NCBI RefSeq assembly: GCF_022919835.1
Contig: NZ_CP095074.1
Location: 2,504,001 to 2,568,000, forward strand
DNA from: Halobacillus shinanisalinarum
Lineage (GTDB): Bacteria > Bacillota > Bacilli > Bacillales > Halobacillaceae
Length of the DNA stretch: 64,000 nucleotides
Direction: 5' to 3'
Below, in pieces: positions 33,858 to 47,555 of this stretch (position 1 is the first letter of the stretch; every line of letters begins with the position of its first letter). Both the position numbers and the translations under genes were made by a program. The notes below the pieces were generated by a model. It saw only the letters and a list, made by a program, of their open reading frames with translations, searched no databases and was not told where the DNA came from.

Positions 33858-33886
33858 TTGCGTTGACCGCGTTTCTTCTATATAAT
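33858..33886 (+). promoter_or_regulatory. Second promoter of the S10 operon
   Basis: TTGCGT (33858-33863), a 17-bp spacer and TATAAT (33881-33886). It would give a leader of about 130 bases before rpsJ. Confidence 0.65.
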
Positions 33887-33904
33887 GAGTAATGTTGGTC
33901 ATAA

Positions 33905-34330
<426 letters not shown>

Positions 34331-34363
34331 ATTAAATTGAAATTATAATAGGAGGTGTAACGG

Positions 34364-34999
34364 ATGACGAAAGGAATCTTAGGACGCAAGGTCGGCATGA
34401 CTCAAATCTTCTCTGAAGACGGCGAGTTAATCCCAGTAACAGTTGTACAAGCGGAGCCAAACGTAGTTCTTCAAAAGAGAACTACTGAGAACGATGGATA
34501 CGAAGCATTGCAGCTAGGTTTTGCTGATCAGAAGTCAAACCGTTTGAAGAAAGCTGACCAAGGTCATGCTGAAAAGGCAAACACAACACCTAAGCGCTAC
34601 ATTCGTGAATTCCGTAATACTAACCTCGATGACTATGAACTAGGTCAAGAGGTTAAGGTTGATATTTTTGAAGCAGGAAACATAATCGATGTAACAGGAA
34701 CTTCTAAAGGGAAAGGTTTCCAAGGTGCAATCAAGCGTCACAACCAATCTCGCGGCCCAATGAGCCACGGTTCCCGTTTTCACCGTCGTTCTGGTTCTAT
34801 GGGACAGGGTGCTGACCCATCGAAAGTCTTCAAAGGTAAAGGCCTTGCGGGGCAAATGGGCGGAGAAACAGTAACTCTGCAAAACCTTGAAGTAGTGAAA
34901 GTGGACGCTGAGCGTAATCTACTACTCATCAAAGGGAATGTTCCTGGCCCGAAAAAATCGTACGTTAAAGTTACAAGTGCAATAAAGGCTAGCAAATAA
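34364..34999 (+). CDS. rplC: 50S ribosomal protein L3
   Basis: The 211-residue product begins [20 protein letters not shown] and has the long loop that reaches the peptidyl transferase centre ([20 protein letters not shown]). ATAGGAGGTGTAAC precedes the ATG. It follows rpsJ by 33 bases. Confidence 0.97.
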   Translation: MTKGILGRKVGMTQIFSEDGELIPVTVVQAEPNVVLQKRTTENDGYEALQLGFADQKSNRLKKADQGHAEKANTTPKRYIREFRNTNLDDYELGQEVKVDIFEAGNIIDVTGTSKGKGFQGAIKRHNQSRGPMSHGSRFHRRSGSMGQGADPSKVFKGKGLAGQMGGETVTLQNLEVVKVDAERNLLLIKGNVPGPKKSYVKVTSAIKASK

Positions 35000-35021
35000 T
35001 TAAAGGAAGGGAGGATATGTC

Positions 35022-35645
35022 ATGCCTAAAGTAGCACTATTAAGCCAAAGCGGCTCCCAAGTGGGAGATATCGAACTAAGTGATGCCGTTTTTGGTATTG
35101 AACCTAATACTCATGTTTTACATGAAGCTGTTGTGTCACAGCGCGCTTCATTGCGTCAAGGGACACACAAAGTAAAAAACCGTTCTGAAGTAAGTGGCGG
35201 CGGTCGTAAACCATGGCGCCAAAAAGGTACTGGTCGTGCGCGTCAAGGATCAACCCGTTCACCACAGTGGGTAGGCGGCGGAACTGTATTCGGTCCGACA
35301 CCACGTAGCTATAGCTACAAAATGCCTAAAAAAGCACGTCGTTTAGCTCTTAAATCTGCTTACTCTTCTAAAGTTCAAGAAGACAACATTGTTGTTCTTG
35401 AGAGTCTATCTTTTGATGCTCCAAAAACAAAAGAAGTAGTTAGCATGCTCAAAGCTTTGGACGTTAATGAAAAAGCTCTAATTGTTACGGCAGATAAGAA
35501 CGAAAATGCTGTTCTATCTTCTAATAATCTTCCAACAGTTAAAACATTAACTTTTGATGATGTCAGTGTGTTAGATTTACTAACGCATGACAAGCTTATC
35601 CTAACCAAGGAAGCAGCTGAAAAAGCAGGGGAGGTGCTCTCATAA
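35022..35645 (+). CDS. rplD: 50S ribosomal protein L4
   Basis: The 207-residue product contains the exit-tunnel loop [20 protein letters not shown]4 is the autogenous S10-operon regulator in E. coli, but that mechanism is not known in Bacilli. Its stop overlaps the rplW start by one base (TAATG). Confidence 0.97.
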   Translation: MPKVALLSQSGSQVGDIELSDAVFGIEPNTHVLHEAVVSQRASLRQGTHKVKNRSEVSGGGRKPWRQKGTGRARQGSTRSPQWVGGGTVFGPTPRSYSYKMPKKARRLALKSAYSSKVQEDNIVVLESLSFDAPKTKEVVSMLKALDVNEKALIVTADKNENAVLSSNNLPTVKTLTFDDVSVLDLLTHDKLILTKEAAEKAGEVLS

Positions 35646-35929
35646 TGGAACCACGTGATATTATTAAACGCCCTGTCATTACTGAACATTCTGCTGACCT
35701 TATGGGAGATAAGAAATATACGTTTGAAGTGAGCACGTATGCAAATAAAACGGAAATCAAGACAGCAGTCGAAGAGATTTTCGGTGTCAAAGTTGCTGGC
35801 GTGAACACTGCAAACCTTAAAGGTAAGTTCAAGCGTATGGGTCGCTACGGTGGATACCGTTCTGATCGTAAGAAAGCAGTCGTTACTCTGACTGAAGACA
35901 GTGAAGAACTAGAATTCTTTGAAGTATAA
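35645..35929 (+). CDS. rplW: 50S ribosomal protein L23
   Basis: The 94-residue protein at the tunnel exit, a docking site for trigger factor and SRP. It begins [16 protein letters not shown] and is translationally coupled to rplD. Confidence 0.96.
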   Translation: MEPRDIIKRPVITEHSADLMGDKKYTFEVSTYANKTEIKTAVEEIFGVKVAGVNTANLKGKFKRMGRYGGYRSDRKKAVVTLTEDSEELEFFEV

Positions 35930-35963
35930 ATCATAAATCCAATGAGTGAAGGAGGGAAAAAAG

Positions 35964-36797
35964 ATGGCGATTAAAAAGTTCCGACCAATTACTAACGGTC
36001 GTCGACACATGTCAGTATCTGATTTTGCTGAAATTACAACTGACAAACCTGAACGCTCCCTATTGACTCCACTACACAAACGTGGTGGACGTAACAACCA
36101 GGGTAGGCTGACAGTTCGTCATCAAGGCGGAGGTCACAAGCGTCACTACCGTATCATCGACTTTAAGCGTGATAAAGATGGAATACCAGGACGTGTTGCT
36201 ACGATCGAATACGATCCAAATCGTTCCGCTAACATTGCACTAATCAACTATGTTGATGGTGAAAAACGTTATATCTTGGCTCCGAAAGGGCTTAAAGTAG
36301 GTAACGAAATTATTTCAGGAGAAGGCTCTGATATTAAAGCAGGCAATGCCCTTCGTTTGAAAGATATCCCAGTTGGTACTGTTGTGCACAACGTTGAACT
36401 TAAGCCGGGACGCGGAGGACAGCTTGTCCGTTCTGCTGGTGCTTCTGCACAAATCCTTGGACGCGAAGAAAAATATACACTAGTACGCCTTGCATCTGCT
36501 GAAGTTCGCCTGATACTAAGCACTTGCCGTGCAACAATCGGTCAAGTAGGTAACATAGAGCATGAACTCATCAGTGTTGGTAAAGCTGGACGTTCTCGTT
36601 GGCAAGGTAAGCGACCAACTGTACGTGGTTCTGTTATGAACCCTAGCGATCACCCTCACGGTGGTGGTGAAGGACGTGCGCCAATCGGTAGACCTTCTCC
36701 GGTATCTCCATGGGGTCAACCAACGCTTGGTTACAAAACCCGTAAGCGCAACAAACCGTCTGATAAATATATCGTTCGTAAAAGAGGTAAAAAATAA
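35964..36797 (+). CDS. rplB: 50S ribosomal protein L2
   Basis: The 277-residue product has the conserved C-terminal [18 protein letters not shown], next to the peptidyl transferase centre. I chose ATG 35964 behind AAGGAGGG; the GTG at 35946 would sit before that site. Length equals that of B. subtilis L2. Confidence 0.97.
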   Translation: MAIKKFRPITNGRRHMSVSDFAEITTDKPERSLLTPLHKRGGRNNQGRLTVRHQGGGHKRHYRIIDFKRDKDGIPGRVATIEYDPNRSANIALINYVDGEKRYILAPKGLKVGNEIISGEGSDIKAGNALRLKDIPVGTVVHNVELKPGRGGQLVRSAGASAQILGREEKYTLVRLASAEVRLILSTCRATIGQVGNIEHELISVGKAGRSRWQGKRPTVRGSVMNPSDHPHGGGEGRAPIGRPSPVSPWGQPTLGYKTRKRNKPSDKYIVRKRGKK

Positions 36798-36800
36798 CGG

Positions 36801-36836
36801 GATTGAACGACGGGCGATAAAACCCGTCTCTCAATC
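36801..36836 (+). other. Intercistronic hairpin between rplB and rpsS
   Basis: Nested stem GATTGA (36801-36806) / TCAATC (36831-36836) around GACGGG (36809-36814) / CCCGTC (36823-36828). It ends 3 bases before the rpsS ribosome binding site and has no T run, suggesting a role in mRNA processing or translation rather than termination. Confidence 0.65.
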
Positions 36837-36854
36837 GCGAAGGGAGGTTTATCA

Positions 36855-37133
36855 ATGGGCCGCAGCCTAAAAAAGGGACCTTTTGTAGATGACCATTTAA
36901 TGAAAAAAGTTGAGAAGTTGAACGAAGATAGCAAACACCAGGTGATTAAGACATGGTCTCGCCGTTCTACTATCTTCCCAAACTTTGTCGGACACACAAT
37001 CGCAGTTTATGACGGACGCAAACACGTACCTGTTTACGTGACTGAAGATATGGTTGGTCATAAACTCGGTGAATTCGCGCCATCCCGTACGTTTAAGGGA
37101 CACTCTGGCGACGATAAGAAAACAAAACGCTAA
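36855..37133 (+). CDS. rpsS: 30S ribosomal protein S19
   Basis: The 92-residue product begins [20 protein letters not shown] and contains [33 protein letters not shown] precedes the ATG, directly after a hairpin. Confidence 0.97.
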   Translation: MGRSLKKGPFVDDHLMKKVEKLNEDSKHQVIKTWSRRSTIFPNFVGHTIAVYDGRKHVPVYVTEDMVGHKLGEFAPSRTFKGHSGDDKKTKR

Positions 37134-37153
37134 TGGAGAGAGGAGGCACTCTA

Positions 37154-37495
37154 ATGCAAGCTAAAGCAGTTGCTAAAACCGTTCGTATAGCTCCTCGTAA
37201 AGCTCGTTTAGTTATCGATTTGATTCGAGGAAAAAACGTAGGTGAAGCGATCGCGACATTGCGCTTAACACAGCGCGGCGCATCTCCAGTTGTTGAGAAG
37301 TTGCTAAAATCTGCGATTGCAAATGCTGAACACAATTATGAAATGGACACGGATAATTTATATGTTTCCGAAGCGTTTGTAAATGAAGGCGTAACTCTTA
37401 AACGTTTCCGCCCTCGTGCCATGGGACGTGCAAGCCAAATCAACAAACGTACCAGCCATATTACAGTGGTTGTATCAGAAAAGAAGGAGGGATAA
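37154..37495 (+). CDS. rplV: 50S ribosomal protein L22
   Basis: The 113-residue product begins [20 protein letters not shown] and includes the tunnel-lining hairpin ([18 protein letters not shown]). ATG 37154 is behind GAGAGGAGG; the frame's start at 37133 precedes that site. Confidence 0.97.
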   Translation: MQAKAVAKTVRIAPRKARLVIDLIRGKNVGEAIATLRLTQRGASPVVEKLLKSAIANAEHNYEMDTDNLYVSEAFVNEGVTLKRFRPRAMGRASQINKRTSHITVVVSEKKEG

Positions 37496-37498
37496 TCA

Positions 37499-38140
37499 GT
37501 GGGTCAAAAAGTTAATCCGGTAGGTCTTCGTATTGGCGTTATCCGTGACTGGGAGTCTAAGTGGTACGCCGGCAAAGACTATGCTGACTTGTTGCATGAA
37601 GATATTAAGATTCGTGAATATATTGAACAACGTCTTAAAGATGCTGCCGTATCTACAATTGAAATTGAGCGTGCAGCTAACCGTGTAAACATCACTATTC
37701 ACACTGGTAAGCCAGGTATGGTTATCGGTAAAGGCGGTTCAGAAGTTGAAGCACTTCGTAAATCACTCAATGATCTTACTGGTAAACGCGTTCACATCAA
37801 CATCATTGAGGTGAAAAAGCCCGATTTAAACGCTACTCTTGTAGCTGACAATATCGCACGTCAATTGGAAAACCGTGTATCTTTCCGTCGTGCACAGAAA
37901 CAAACAATCCAACGCGCGATGCGTGGAGGAGCGAAAGGTATTCGTACACAAGTATCTGGACGCCTTGGCGGTGCGGATATCGCTCGTGCAGAATATTACA
38001 GTGAAGGAACAGTACCACTTCACACACTTCGTGCAGATATCGATTATGGAACTGCAGAAGCTGACACCACTTACGGTAAACTTGGTGTTAAAGTGTGGAT
38101 CTATCGTGGAGAAGTCCTTCCAACTAAAAACAACAACTAG
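37499..38140 (+). CDS. rpsC: 30S ribosomal protein S3
   Basis: The 213-residue product begins [20 protein letters not shown] and has the KH domain motif [15 protein letters not shown]. It starts with GTG behind AAGGAGGGATAATCA, 3 bases after rplV. Confidence 0.97.
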   Translation: MGQKVNPVGLRIGVIRDWESKWYAGKDYADLLHEDIKIREYIEQRLKDAAVSTIEIERAANRVNITIHTGKPGMVIGKGGSEVEALRKSLNDLTGKRVHINIIEVKKPDLNATLVADNIARQLENRVSFRRAQKQTIQRAMRGGAKGIRTQVSGRLGGADIARAEYYSEGTVPLHTLRADIDYGTAEADTTYGKLGVKVWIYRGEVLPTKNNN

Positions 38141-38157
38141 GAAGGGGGAAAAGCATT

Positions 38158-38782
<625 letters not shown>

Positions 38783-38806
38783 TAAATGAGAGGAGGTCAC
38801 CCTCAC

Positions 38807-39070
38807 ATGAGTGAACGTAACAATCGTAAAGTTTACACTGGCCGTGTAGTATCGGACAAAATGGATAAAACCATTACTGTTCTGGTTGAAACATATAAGT
38901 TCCACAAACTTTATGGCAAACGCGTAAAGTATTCAAAAAAATTCAAGACTCACGATGAAGACAATCAAGCTAAAAATGGTGACGTTGTACGTATTATGGA
39001 AACTCGTCCATTGTCAGCGACCAAGCGTTTCCGTCTTGTAGAAGTCGTAGAAGAGTCAGTTATTATTTAA
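38807..39070 (+). CDS. rpsQ: 30S ribosomal protein S17
   Basis: The 87-residue OB-fold protein begins [23 protein letters not shown] 38807 follows GAGAGGAGGTCACCCTCAC; the frame's start at 38786 precedes that site. Confidence 0.96.
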   Translation: MSERNNRKVYTGRVVSDKMDKTITVLVETYKFHKLYGKRVKYSKKFKTHDEDNQAKNGDVVRIMETRPLSATKRFRLVEVVEESVII

Positions 39071-39111
39071 TTTAGTTCGCTCGGAAGTATTCCGAAGGGA
39101 GGTTACAGTGT

Positions 39112-39480
39112 ATGATTCAACAGGAGACTCGTTTGAAAGTAGCCGACAACTCTGGTGCACGTGAAATCCAAACCATCAAGGTTTTGGGTGGATCTGGTCG
39201 CAAGACTGCTAACATCGGTGATATTATCACTGCTACTGTGAAACAAGCAACACCAGGGGGCGTTGTCAAAAAAGGTGAAGTTATCCAAGCCGTTATTGTG
39301 CGTTCAAAGAGCGGAATGCGTCGTAAAGATGGTTCTTACATTCGTTTCGATGAAAATGCAGCAGTAATCGTACGTGATGATAAAGGGCCGCGCGGAACTC
39401 GTATCTTTGGTCCAGTAGCTCGTGAACTTCGTGATGCTAAATTCATGAAGATCGTATCATTAGCCCCAGAAGTATTATAA
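39112..39480 (+). CDS. rplN: 50S ribosomal protein L14
   Basis: The 122-residue product begins [20 protein letters not shown] and contains the conserved [35 protein letters not shown] precedes it. Confidence 0.97.
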   Translation: MIQQETRLKVADNSGAREIQTIKVLGGSGRKTANIGDIITATVKQATPGGVVKKGEVIQAVIVRSKSGMRRKDGSYIRFDENAAVIVRDDKGPRGTRIFGPVARELRDAKFMKIVSLAPEVL

Positions 39481-39521
39481 AAACCTTGAAATGAAAAGCC
39501 TTGTAAGGAGGTGCGCGAAGC

Positions 39522-39833
39522 ATGCACGTGAAAAAAGGTGACAAAGTTATGGTTATTTCCGGTAAGGACAAAGGCAAGCAAGGTACAATCCTTCAAGCTT
39601 TCCCTAAGAAAGACCGTGTTCTTGTCGAAGGTGTCAACGAAGTGAAAAAGCACGCTAAACCTTCACAAGATAACCCACAAGGCGGGATCCTTTCTCAGGA
39701 AGCGCCAATTCACGTTTCCAACGTAATGCCGGTTGATCCGAAATCCGGCGAACCAACACGTGTTGGTTATAAAGTTGAGGACGGAAAGAAAGTTCGTATC
39801 GCGAAAAAATCTGGTGAAGCATTAGATAAATAA
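39522..39833 (+). CDS. rplX: 50S ribosomal protein L24
   Basis: The 103-residue KOW-domain protein begins [20 protein letters not shown], an early assembly initiator of the 50S subunit. AAGGAGGTGCGCGAAGC precedes it. Confidence 0.97.
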   Translation: MHVKKGDKVMVISGKDKGKQGTILQAFPKKDRVLVEGVNEVKKHAKPSQDNPQGGILSQEAPIHVSNVMPVDPKSGEPTRVGYKVEDGKKVRIAKKSGEALDK

Positions 39834-39859
39834 TCCAGTGACGAAAGGAGGGCCACTTG

Positions 39860-40399
39860 ATGAACGAATTCAAGAAAAAATATCAAGAAGAAATTGTGCC
39901 ATCTATGATGAGCAAGTTTAATTACGACTCTATTATGCAAGCACCTAAAGTCGAAAAGATTGTAATTAACATGGGTGTTGGCGATGCTGTACAAAATGCG
40001 AAAGCACTTGATTCAGCTGTCGAAGAATTATCATTAATCTCCGGTCAGAAACCAATGATCACTAAGGCGAAGAAATCTATTGCAGGTTTCCGTTTGCGTG
40101 AAGGAATGCCGATTGGTGCGAAGGTTACACTTCGCGGAGAACGTATGTATGAATTCTTCCAAAAGCTAGTTTCTGTATCTTTACCACGTGTGCGTGACTT
40201 CCGTGGGATTTCCAAGAAAGCCTTCGATGGTCGTGGGAACTACACACTAGGAGTTAAAGAACAGTTAATTTTCCCGGAAATTAATTATGACAAAGTAGAT
40301 AAAGTGCGTGGCATGGATATCGTTATCGTCACAACGGCAGACACTGACGAAGAATCACGTGAACTATTAGCTCAATTCGGTATGCCGTTCCAGAAATAA
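39860..40399 (+). CDS. rplE: 50S ribosomal protein L5
   Basis: The 179-residue 5S rRNA-binding protein contains [17 protein letters not shown] and [21 protein letters not shown] chose ATG 39860 ([11 protein letters not shown]), 7 bases after AAAGGAGGG, over TTG 39857. Confidence 0.96.
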   Translation: MNEFKKKYQEEIVPSMMSKFNYDSIMQAPKVEKIVINMGVGDAVQNAKALDSAVEELSLISGQKPMITKAKKSIAGFRLREGMPIGAKVTLRGERMYEFFQKLVSVSLPRVRDFRGISKKAFDGRGNYTLGVKEQLIFPEINYDKVDKVRGMDIVIVTTADTDEESRELLAQFGMPFQK

Positions 40400-40425
40400 C
40401 GAGCTAACCATAAGGAGGGAAAATT

Positions 40426-40611
40426 GTGGCTAAAAAATCAATGGTCGCGAAACAACAGCGCAAACAAAAGTTCCAAGTACGCGAATACACTCGCTGTGAA
40501 CGTTGCGGACGTCCTCATTCCGTACTTCGCAAATTTAAGCTTTGCCGTATTTGTTTCCGTGAACTTGCATATAAAGGACAAATCCCTGGTGTCAAAAAAG
40601 CCAGCTGGTAA
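40426..40611 (+). CDS. rpsN: 30S ribosomal protein S14 type Z
   Basis: The 61-residue product is the short, zinc-containing form of S14, with C24, C27, C40 and C43 (CERCGRPHS... CRIC). It starts with GTG behind AAGGAGGG, between rplE and rpsH as in B. subtilis. Confidence 0.96.
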   Translation: MAKKSMVAKQQRKQKFQVREYTRCERCGRPHSVLRKFKLCRICFRELAYKGQIPGVKKASW

Positions 40612-40641
40612 ACCCGATATAGGGAAGGAGGTATATGAGTT

Positions 40642-41040
40642 ATGACTATGACAGATCCAATTGCAGATATGCTTACTCGTATTCGTAACGCGAATATGGT
40701 TCGTCACGAGAAGCTTGAACTTCCAGCTTCTAAAGTAAAAAAAGAAATTGCTGATATCTTAAAGCGTGAAGGTTTTGTACGGGATTATGAATTTGTAGAG
40801 GATAGCAAACAAGGCGTTCTTCGCATCTTCCTTAAATACGGTCAAAATGAAGAGCGTGTCATCACTGGGGTAAAACGTATCAGTAAACCAGGACTACGTG
40901 TTTATGCTAAAGCTGAAGAACTTCCGAAAGTTCTAAACGGACTTGGCGTTGCCGTTGTTTCTACTTCAAAAGGTGTACTAACAGACAAAGAAGCTCGCGA
41001 ACAAGCCATTGGCGGCGAAGTGCTAGCTTACGTTTGGTAA
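40642..41040 (+). CDS. rpsH: 30S ribosomal protein S8
   Basis: The 132-residue product begins [20 protein letters not shown]8 binds helix 21 of 16S rRNA and is the spc-operon repressor in E. coli. AAGGAGGTATATGAGTT precedes the ATG. Confidence 0.97.
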   Translation: MTMTDPIADMLTRIRNANMVRHEKLELPASKVKKEIADILKREGFVRDYEFVEDSKQGVLRIFLKYGQNEERVITGVKRISKPGLRVYAKAEELPKVLNGLGVAVVSTSKGVLTDKEAREQAIGGEVLAYVW

Positions 41041-41071
41041 TTGAAATAGATAAGACAGGAGGTGCAAATGA

Positions 41072-41608
41072 ATGTCTCGCGTAGGATTAAAATCATTAGA
41101 AATCCCTGAAGGTGTAGAAGTTATTCAGGATAATAATACAATCACGGTTAAAGGTCCAAAAGGTGAATTGACTCGTACATTCAACGAAGATATTACGGTG
41201 AAGATTGAAGATAACGTTCTTACAGTGGCTCGTCCAAGCGACCACAAAGAACATCGTGCTCTTCATGGTACAACTCGCAGCCTGATCGGCAACATGGTTG
41301 AGGGCGTATCTAAAGGTTATGAGAAAAGCCTTGAAATTATCGGTGTAGGTTACCGTGCGCAAAAACAGGGAGATACTGTTGTTATTAACGCTGGTTACTC
41401 TCACCCTGTAGAAGTTGAAAAGCGTGAAGGAATTGAAATTGATGTTCCGTCAAACACGAAGTTAACTATTAAAGGTATCGACAAAGAGCTTGTCGGGGCT
41501 GTAGCAGCAAAAATCCGTGCTATCCGTCCTCCAGAGCCTTATAAAGGCAAAGGAATTCGTTATGAAAACGAACGTGTTCGCAGAAAAGAAGGCAAGACAG
41601 CTAAATAA
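41072..41608 (+). CDS. rplF: 50S ribosomal protein L6
   Basis: The 178-residue product has two repeated L6 domains and the C-terminal signature [29 protein letters not shown] precedes it. Confidence 0.97.
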   Translation: MSRVGLKSLEIPEGVEVIQDNNTITVKGPKGELTRTFNEDITVKIEDNVLTVARPSDHKEHRALHGTTRSLIGNMVEGVSKGYEKSLEIIGVGYRAQKQGDTVVINAGYSHPVEVEKREGIEIDVPSNTKLTIKGIDKELVGAVAAKIRAIRPPEPYKGKGIRYENERVRRKEGKTAK

Positions 41609-41643
41609 GGTTCTAAGGTAAGGAATAGAAAGGAGTGACCCAG

Positions 41644-42006
41644 ATGATCACGAAGGCTGATAAAAATGCCGTACGTAAAAAGCGTCATGCTCGTGTACGT
41701 ACGACTGTAGTCGGTACAGCGGAACGCCCGCGTTTAAACGTTTATCGCTCTAACAAACACATCTATGCACAATTGATTGATGACACGAACCAAGTTACCG
41801 TAGCAAGTGCTTCTACTGTAGAAAAAGACTTCGGTGTTGATAACACTGGAAACGTTCAAGCAGCTCAAAAAGTCGGTGAATTGGTCGCTGAACGTGCGAA
41901 AGACAACGGTTATAAAGTCGTTGTGTTCGACCGTGGCGGTTACTTGTATCATGGACGTGTGAAAGCTCTAGCAGATGCGGCTCGCGAAGCCGGCCTGGAA
42001 TTTTAA
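41644..42006 (+). CDS. rplR: 50S ribosomal protein L18
   Basis: The 120-residue 5S rRNA-binding protein begins [22 protein letters not shown] 41644 is 8 bases behind AAAGGAG; GTG 41635 overlaps that site. Confidence 0.96.
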   Translation: MITKADKNAVRKKRHARVRTTVVGTAERPRLNVYRSNKHIYAQLIDDTNQVTVASASTVEKDFGVDNTGNVQAAQKVGELVAERAKDNGYKVVVFDRGGYLYHGRVKALADAAREAGLEF

Positions 42007-42026
42007 TCGTTAAAGGAGGGACATAT

Positions 42027-42524
42027 ATGCTAACAAACATTGACCCTAATAAATTGGATCTAGAAGAACGAGTAGTAACGATCAACCGTGTAGCGAAAGT
42101 AGTAAAAGGTGGACGTCGCTTCCGTTTTGCTGCATTGGTTGTAGTAGGAGATAAAAATGGTCATGTCGGATTCGGTACAGGTAAAGCGCAAGAGGTACCA
42201 GATGCGATTAAGAAAGCTATTGATGATGCAAAGAAGAGTCTTATTTCAGTACCAATTAAAGATACAACGATTCCACACGAAATCACAGGACGGTTTGGTG
42301 CAGGCAACATTTTTATGAAGCCGGCAGCAGAAGGTACCGGAGTTATCGCAGGTGGTCCTGTACGTGCAGTACTTGAGCTTGCAGGCGTTCAAGATATTCT
42401 TTCTAAGTCACTTGGTTCAAACACACCAATTAATATGGTGCGTGCTACACTTAGTGGGCTTGGCGAGCTTAAACGCGCAGAAGACGTTGCTCGACTTCGT
42501 GGGAAGTCTGTAGAAGAACTGTAG
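42027..42524 (+). CDS. rpsE: 30S ribosomal protein S5
   Basis: The 165-residue product has a dsRNA-binding-like N-domain ([18 protein letters not shown]) and a second domain containing ATLSGLGEL. The spectinomycin loop region (KVVKGGRRF) is wild type. AAAGGAGGGAC precedes it. Confidence 0.97.
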   Translation: MLTNIDPNKLDLEERVVTINRVAKVVKGGRRFRFAALVVVGDKNGHVGFGTGKAQEVPDAIKKAIDDAKKSLISVPIKDTTIPHEITGRFGAGNIFMKPAAEGTGVIAGGPVRAVLELAGVQDILSKSLGSNTPINMVRATLSGLGELKRAEDVARLRGKSVEEL

Positions 42525-42542
42525 GATAAGGAGGGAAATAAA

Positions 42543-42725
42543 ATGGCTAAAAAGTTAGAAATTACCCTCACGCGCAGTGTTATTGGCAGATCACAAGATC
42601 AGCGTGCGACTGTTAAAGCGCTTGGTTTAAACAAGATTCGTCAATCTGTCGTAATTGAAGATAACCCAGCGATCCGAGGTATGGCTAATAAGGTATCTCA
42701 CCTTGTATCGATTAAAGAAGTATAA
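42543..42725 (+). CDS. rpmD: 50S ribosomal protein L30
   Basis: The 60-residue product begins [20 protein letters not shown] and ends [24 protein letters not shown] precedes it. Confidence 0.95.
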   Translation: MAKKLEITLTRSVIGRSQDQRATVKALGLNKIRQSVVIEDNPAIRGMANKVSHLVSIKEV

Positions 42726-42754
42726 GCAAGAATCATAAATAAGGAGGTGCTCGC

Positions 42755-43195
42755 ATGAAACTGCATGAACTGAAACCAGCAGCTGGATCTCGTAAAGAAC
42801 GTAACCGTGTTGGTCGTGGAATGGCGTCCGGTAATGGTAAAACATCAGGCCGTGGTCACAAAGGTCAGGGACAGCGTTCTGGCAGCAAAACACGCCCAGG
42901 GTTTGAAGGCGGCCAAATGCCGCTATTCCAACGTTTGCCTAAGCGTGGGTTTACGAACATTCACCGTAAGGAATTTGCGATAATTAACCTTGATGCTCTT
43001 AATCGTTTTGAAGAAGGCACAGAGGTTACTCCTGAGCTTCTACTTGAAACTGGCATAGTCAGCAAAGAAAAAGCTGGCATTAAAGTTTTAGGTAAAGGTT
43101 CTGTCGAGAAGAAACTTACAGTGAAAGCTCATAAGTTCTCTGCTTCAGCAAAAGAGGCTATTGAAGCAGCGGGCGGTCAAACTGAGGTGATTTAA
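42755..43195 (+). CDS. rplO: 50S ribosomal protein L15
   Basis: The 146-residue product begins [20 protein letters not shown] and has the glycine-rich [13 protein letters not shown] tail into rRNA. Its stop overlaps the secY start by one base (TAATG), coupling secretion machinery to ribosome synthesis. Confidence 0.97.
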   Translation: MKLHELKPAAGSRKERNRVGRGMASGNGKTSGRGHKGQGQRSGSKTRPGFEGGQMPLFQRLPKRGFTNIHRKEFAIINLDALNRFEEGTEVTPELLLETGIVSKEKAGIKVLGKGSVEKKLTVKAHKFSASAKEAIEAAGGQTEVI

Positions 43196-44487
43196 TGTTC
43201 CGGACAATCTCCAATTTTATGCGCGTGGGTGATATTCGGCGGAAAATTATCTTCACACTATTGATGCTTATTGTTTTTCGCCTGGGTACATTCATACCCG
43301 TACCATTTACGAATCAGGATGCGATCAACTTTATGGATGAACAAAATGCATTCGGATTCTTAAATACTTTTGGGGGCGGTGCACTGCAGAATTTCTCTAT
43401 CTTTGCAATGGGAATTATGCCGTACATCACAGCCTCTATTATTATGCAATTGCTACAAATGGATGTAGTACCTAAGTTTGCGGAATGGAAAAGTCAAGGT
43501 GATGTAGGCCGTCGGAAATTAGCTCAGTTTACCCGCTACGGAACGATTGCTCTAGCCTTTGTTCAAGCAATTGGAATGTCAATTGGATTTAATACTTTAG
43601 CTGGTGGTCAACTGATCACTAGTCCAGGCGTGCTAACATACGCTGTCATTGCTCTGGTATTAACTGGCGGAACGGCTTTCTTGATGTGGCTTGGTGAACA
43701 AATTACTTCTCACGGTGTTGGAAATGGTATATCTATTTTGATTTTTGCCGGGATCGTTGCTGCGATCCCAACAGGTGTTAATCAGCTGTATGACCAGTAC
43801 ATCTCTGGTGCTGGAGAGCAGCTATTTATTAATCTGGTGATCATCGCGATCATCGCATTAGTTATCGTTGCTGTTGTGGTTGGGGTTATTTTTATCCAAC
43901 AGGCGCTTCGCAAAATTCCGATCCAATATGCTAAGAAATTAGTAAACCGTTCACCTGTAGGCGGTCATTCAACCCACCTGCCTATTAAGGTAAATGCCGC
44001 AGGGGTTATCCCAGTAATCTTTGCCATTTCATTCATTATCGCTCCTAGAACCGTTGCCGGATTCTTTGAAGGTAATGAAGTAGCCTCTGTGATTCAATAT
44101 ATCTTTGATTATCAGAACTGGCCTGGAATGATTATCTATGTTGCGTTAATTATTGCCTTCACCTATTTCTATACATTTGTCCAGGTAAATCCGGAACAAA
44201 TGGCAGAGAATTTGAAGAAGCAAGGCGGTTATATTCCCGGAATTCGTCCTGGTGCAAACACAGAGACCTATCTTACCAGGGTCATGTATCGCTTAACCTT
44301 CGTGGGTTCTATATTCCTAGCAGCTGTCTCTATTCTTCCTATTATTCTAGGTGCAGCAGCCGATCTGCCGCCTACTGTACAAATTGGAGGAACAGGCTTG
44401 CTCATTGTTGTAGGGGTTGCACTTGAAATGATGAAACAGCTTGAAAGCCAGCTTGTGAAACGTCATTATAAAGGCTTTATTAAGTAG
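43195..44487 (+). CDS. secY: Preprotein translocase subunit SecY
   Basis: SecY is the channel-forming subunit of the Sec translocon. The 430-residue protein has ten hydrophobic segments and the family signatures (TFIPVPFTNQD, NGISILIFAGI, GGYIPGIRPG). It partners with SecE at 16.7 kb. Coupled to rplO at the start, and 39 bases before adk. Confidence 0.97.
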   Translation: MFRTISNFMRVGDIRRKIIFTLLMLIVFRLGTFIPVPFTNQDAINFMDEQNAFGFLNTFGGGALQNFSIFAMGIMPYITASIIMQLLQMDVVPKFAEWKSQGDVGRRKLAQFTRYGTIALAFVQAIGMSIGFNTLAGGQLITSPGVLTYAVIALVLTGGTAFLMWLGEQITSHGVGNGISILIFAGIVAAIPTGVNQLYDQYISGAGEQLFINLVIIAIIALVIVAVVVGVIFIQQALRKIPIQYAKKLVNRSPVGGHSTHLPIKVNAAGVIPVIFAISFIIAPRTVAGFFEGNEVASVIQYIFDYQNWPGMIIYVALIIAFTYFYTFVQVNPEQMAENLKKQGGYIPGIRPGANTETYLTRVMYRLTFVGSIFLAAVSILPIILGAAADLPPTVQIGGTGLLIVVGVALEMMKQLESQLVKRHYKGFIK

Positions 44488-44511
44488 TTTGAGTAACGAT
44501 AATGAATATGA

Positions 44512-45923
<1,412 letters not shown>

Positions 45924-45939
45924 GTGAAGGTGATCGTGT

Positions 45940-46275
45940 TTGAATGAATCTGAGTCGAGTCCACGAATAGGTCAAGTTGTTCGCATTGTGCAAGGACGTG
46001 AGGCAGGACAGTATGCGGTTGTGATAGATATACTGGATGGCCGCTTTTTGCTGCTTGCCGATGGAGAGAAGCGTAAGTATGATCGACCAAAGAAAAAGAA
46101 TCTGCAGCATGTAGAGCTTATGGATTTCGTCTCTCCGGAAGTCCAAAACAGCCTTCTGGAAACTGGTCGCGTCACGAATGGCAAGCTTCGATTTGCCGTA
46201 TCAAAATATGTCAATGAAGAAGTGACTGATTTGAAGAAGGGAGATCAACTCGATGGCGAAAGACGATGTAATTGA
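45940..46275 (+). CDS. KOW-domain RNA-binding protein (L14e-like)
   Basis: A 111-residue protein with an N-terminal KOW motif ([20 protein letters not shown]), related to the small L14e/KOW protein that sits between map and infA in other Bacilli; its function is not established. It starts with TTG (AAGGTGAT upstream) and overlaps infA by 23 bases. The C-terminus is charged. Confidence 0.85.
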   Translation: MNESESSPRIGQVVRIVQGREAGQYAVVIDILDGRFLLLADGEKRKYDRPKKKNLQHVELMDFVSPEVQNSLLETGRVTNGKLRFAVSKYVNEEVTDLKKGDQLDGERRCN

Positions 46276-46471
46276 AGTGGAAGGAACAGTCGTTGAAACT
46301 CTTCCCAATGCACAATTTAAGGTAGAGCTTGAAAACGAACATACCGTTTTAGCTCATGTTTCCGGTAAAATTCGGATGCACTTCATTCGAATCCTACCTG
46401 GAGACAAAGTAACGGTGGAACTTTCCCCTTATGATCTGACAAGAGGACGTATTACGTACCGTTATAAATAA
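46253..46471 (+). CDS. infA: Translation initiation factor IF-1
   Basis: The 72-residue OB-fold protein begins [20 protein letters not shown] and ends [11 protein letters not shown]. It occupies the A site during initiation. Its start lies within the upstream KOW gene behind GGGAGATCAA. Confidence 0.97.
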   Translation: MAKDDVIEVEGTVVETLPNAQFKVELENEHTVLAHVSGKIRMHFIRILPGDKVTVELSPYDLTRGRITYRYK

Positions 46472-46491
46472 TAGAACGAGCTCCGTTATAA

Positions 46492-46620
<129 letters not shown>

Positions 46621-46645
46621 TTAAAGAAGGAGGTGCACGTATCCA

Positions 46646-47011
46646 ATGGCACGTATAGCAGGTGTAGATATTCCTCGCGATAAGCGCGTAGTCGTATCCC
46701 TAACTTATATCTATGGTATTGGTAAGCCACTAGCTGTAGAAGTTTTAGCTGAAGCCGGTGTTTCTGAAAATACTCGAGTTCGTGATCTAACAGAGGACGA
46801 ATTAGGTAAGATTCGTACAGCTATTAATAACCACAATGTGGAAGGGGATCTTCGTCGTGAAAACTCCCTTAATATCAAACGTCTAATTGAGATTGGTTCC
46901 TACCGTGGAATCCGTCACCGCCGTGGGCTTCCAGCTCGTGGACAAAAGACAAAAAACAACTCCCGTACACGTAAAGGACCACGTCGTACCGTGGCTAACA
47001 AACGTAAATAA
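46646..47011 (+). CDS. rpsM: 30S ribosomal protein S13
   Basis: The 121-residue product begins [20 protein letters not shown] and ends in the basic tail typical of S13 ([19 protein letters not shown]). AAGGAGGTGCACGTATCCA precedes it. Confidence 0.97.
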   Translation: MARIAGVDIPRDKRVVVSLTYIYGIGKPLAVEVLAEAGVSENTRVRDLTEDELGKIRTAINNHNVEGDLRRENSLNIKRLIEIGSYRGIRHRRGLPARGQKTKNNSRTRKGPRRTVANKRK

Positions 47012-47038
47012 TTTTATAAAAGAAGGAGGTTAAACTAC

Positions 47039-47434
47039 ATGGCACGTAAAGGAAACACTCGTAGTCGTAAGCGTCGCGTGAAAAAGAATATAGAGACTGG
47101 TGTAGCACACATCCGCTCTACTTTTAACAATACGATCGTATCGGTCACCGACGTTCAAGGTAACGTAATCGCTTGGAGCAGTGCTGGGGTACTAGGCTTC
47201 AAAGGTTCTCGTAAATCCACTCCATTCGCTGCTCAGATGGCTTCAGAAGCCGCAGCAAAAGATGCAATGGATAATGGCATGAAGTCATTAGAAGTTACTG
47301 TTAAGGGACCAGGAGCTGGTCGTGAAGCAGCGATTCGTTCACTACAAGCCGTTGGTCTTGAGATCACTGCAATTCGTGACGTGACTCCAGTACCACACAA
47401 CGGTTGCCGTCCGCCAAAACGTCGTCGCGTATAA
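47039..47434 (+). CDS. rpsK: 30S ribosomal protein S11
   Basis: The 131-residue product contains [18 protein letters not shown] and the C-terminal [29 protein letters not shown] precedes the ATG. Confidence 0.97.
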   Translation: MARKGNTRSRKRRVKKNIETGVAHIRSTFNNTIVSVTDVQGNVIAWSSAGVLGFKGSRKSTPFAAQMASEAAAKDAMDNGMKSLEVTVKGPGAGREAAIRSLQAVGLEITAIRDVTPVPHNGCRPPKRRRV

Positions 47435-47450
47435 TAATTCTGAATAGAAT

Positions 47451-47479
47451 TTGTCACCCTGTCTATAATGGGTTATGAT
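47451..47479 (+). promoter_or_regulatory. Possible internal promoter before rpoA
   Basis: TTGTCA (47451-47456), a 17-bp spacer and TATGAT (47474-47479). It would give rpoA-rplQ an extra transcript independent of the long S10-spc message. Confidence 0.5.
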
Positions 47480-47555
47480 AGCTTTTAAATAGCACCGCAT
47501 TAGACAGTAAAAATGTAGTTGTCTTGTTATTTGGGACTGCCTACCTGAGGAATTT

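Noticed and set aside
33858..33886. TTGACC at 33863-33868 as the -35 box of the second S10 promoter
   Set aside because: Its spacer to TATAAT would be only 12 bases; TTGCGT 5 bases upstream gives the proper 17.
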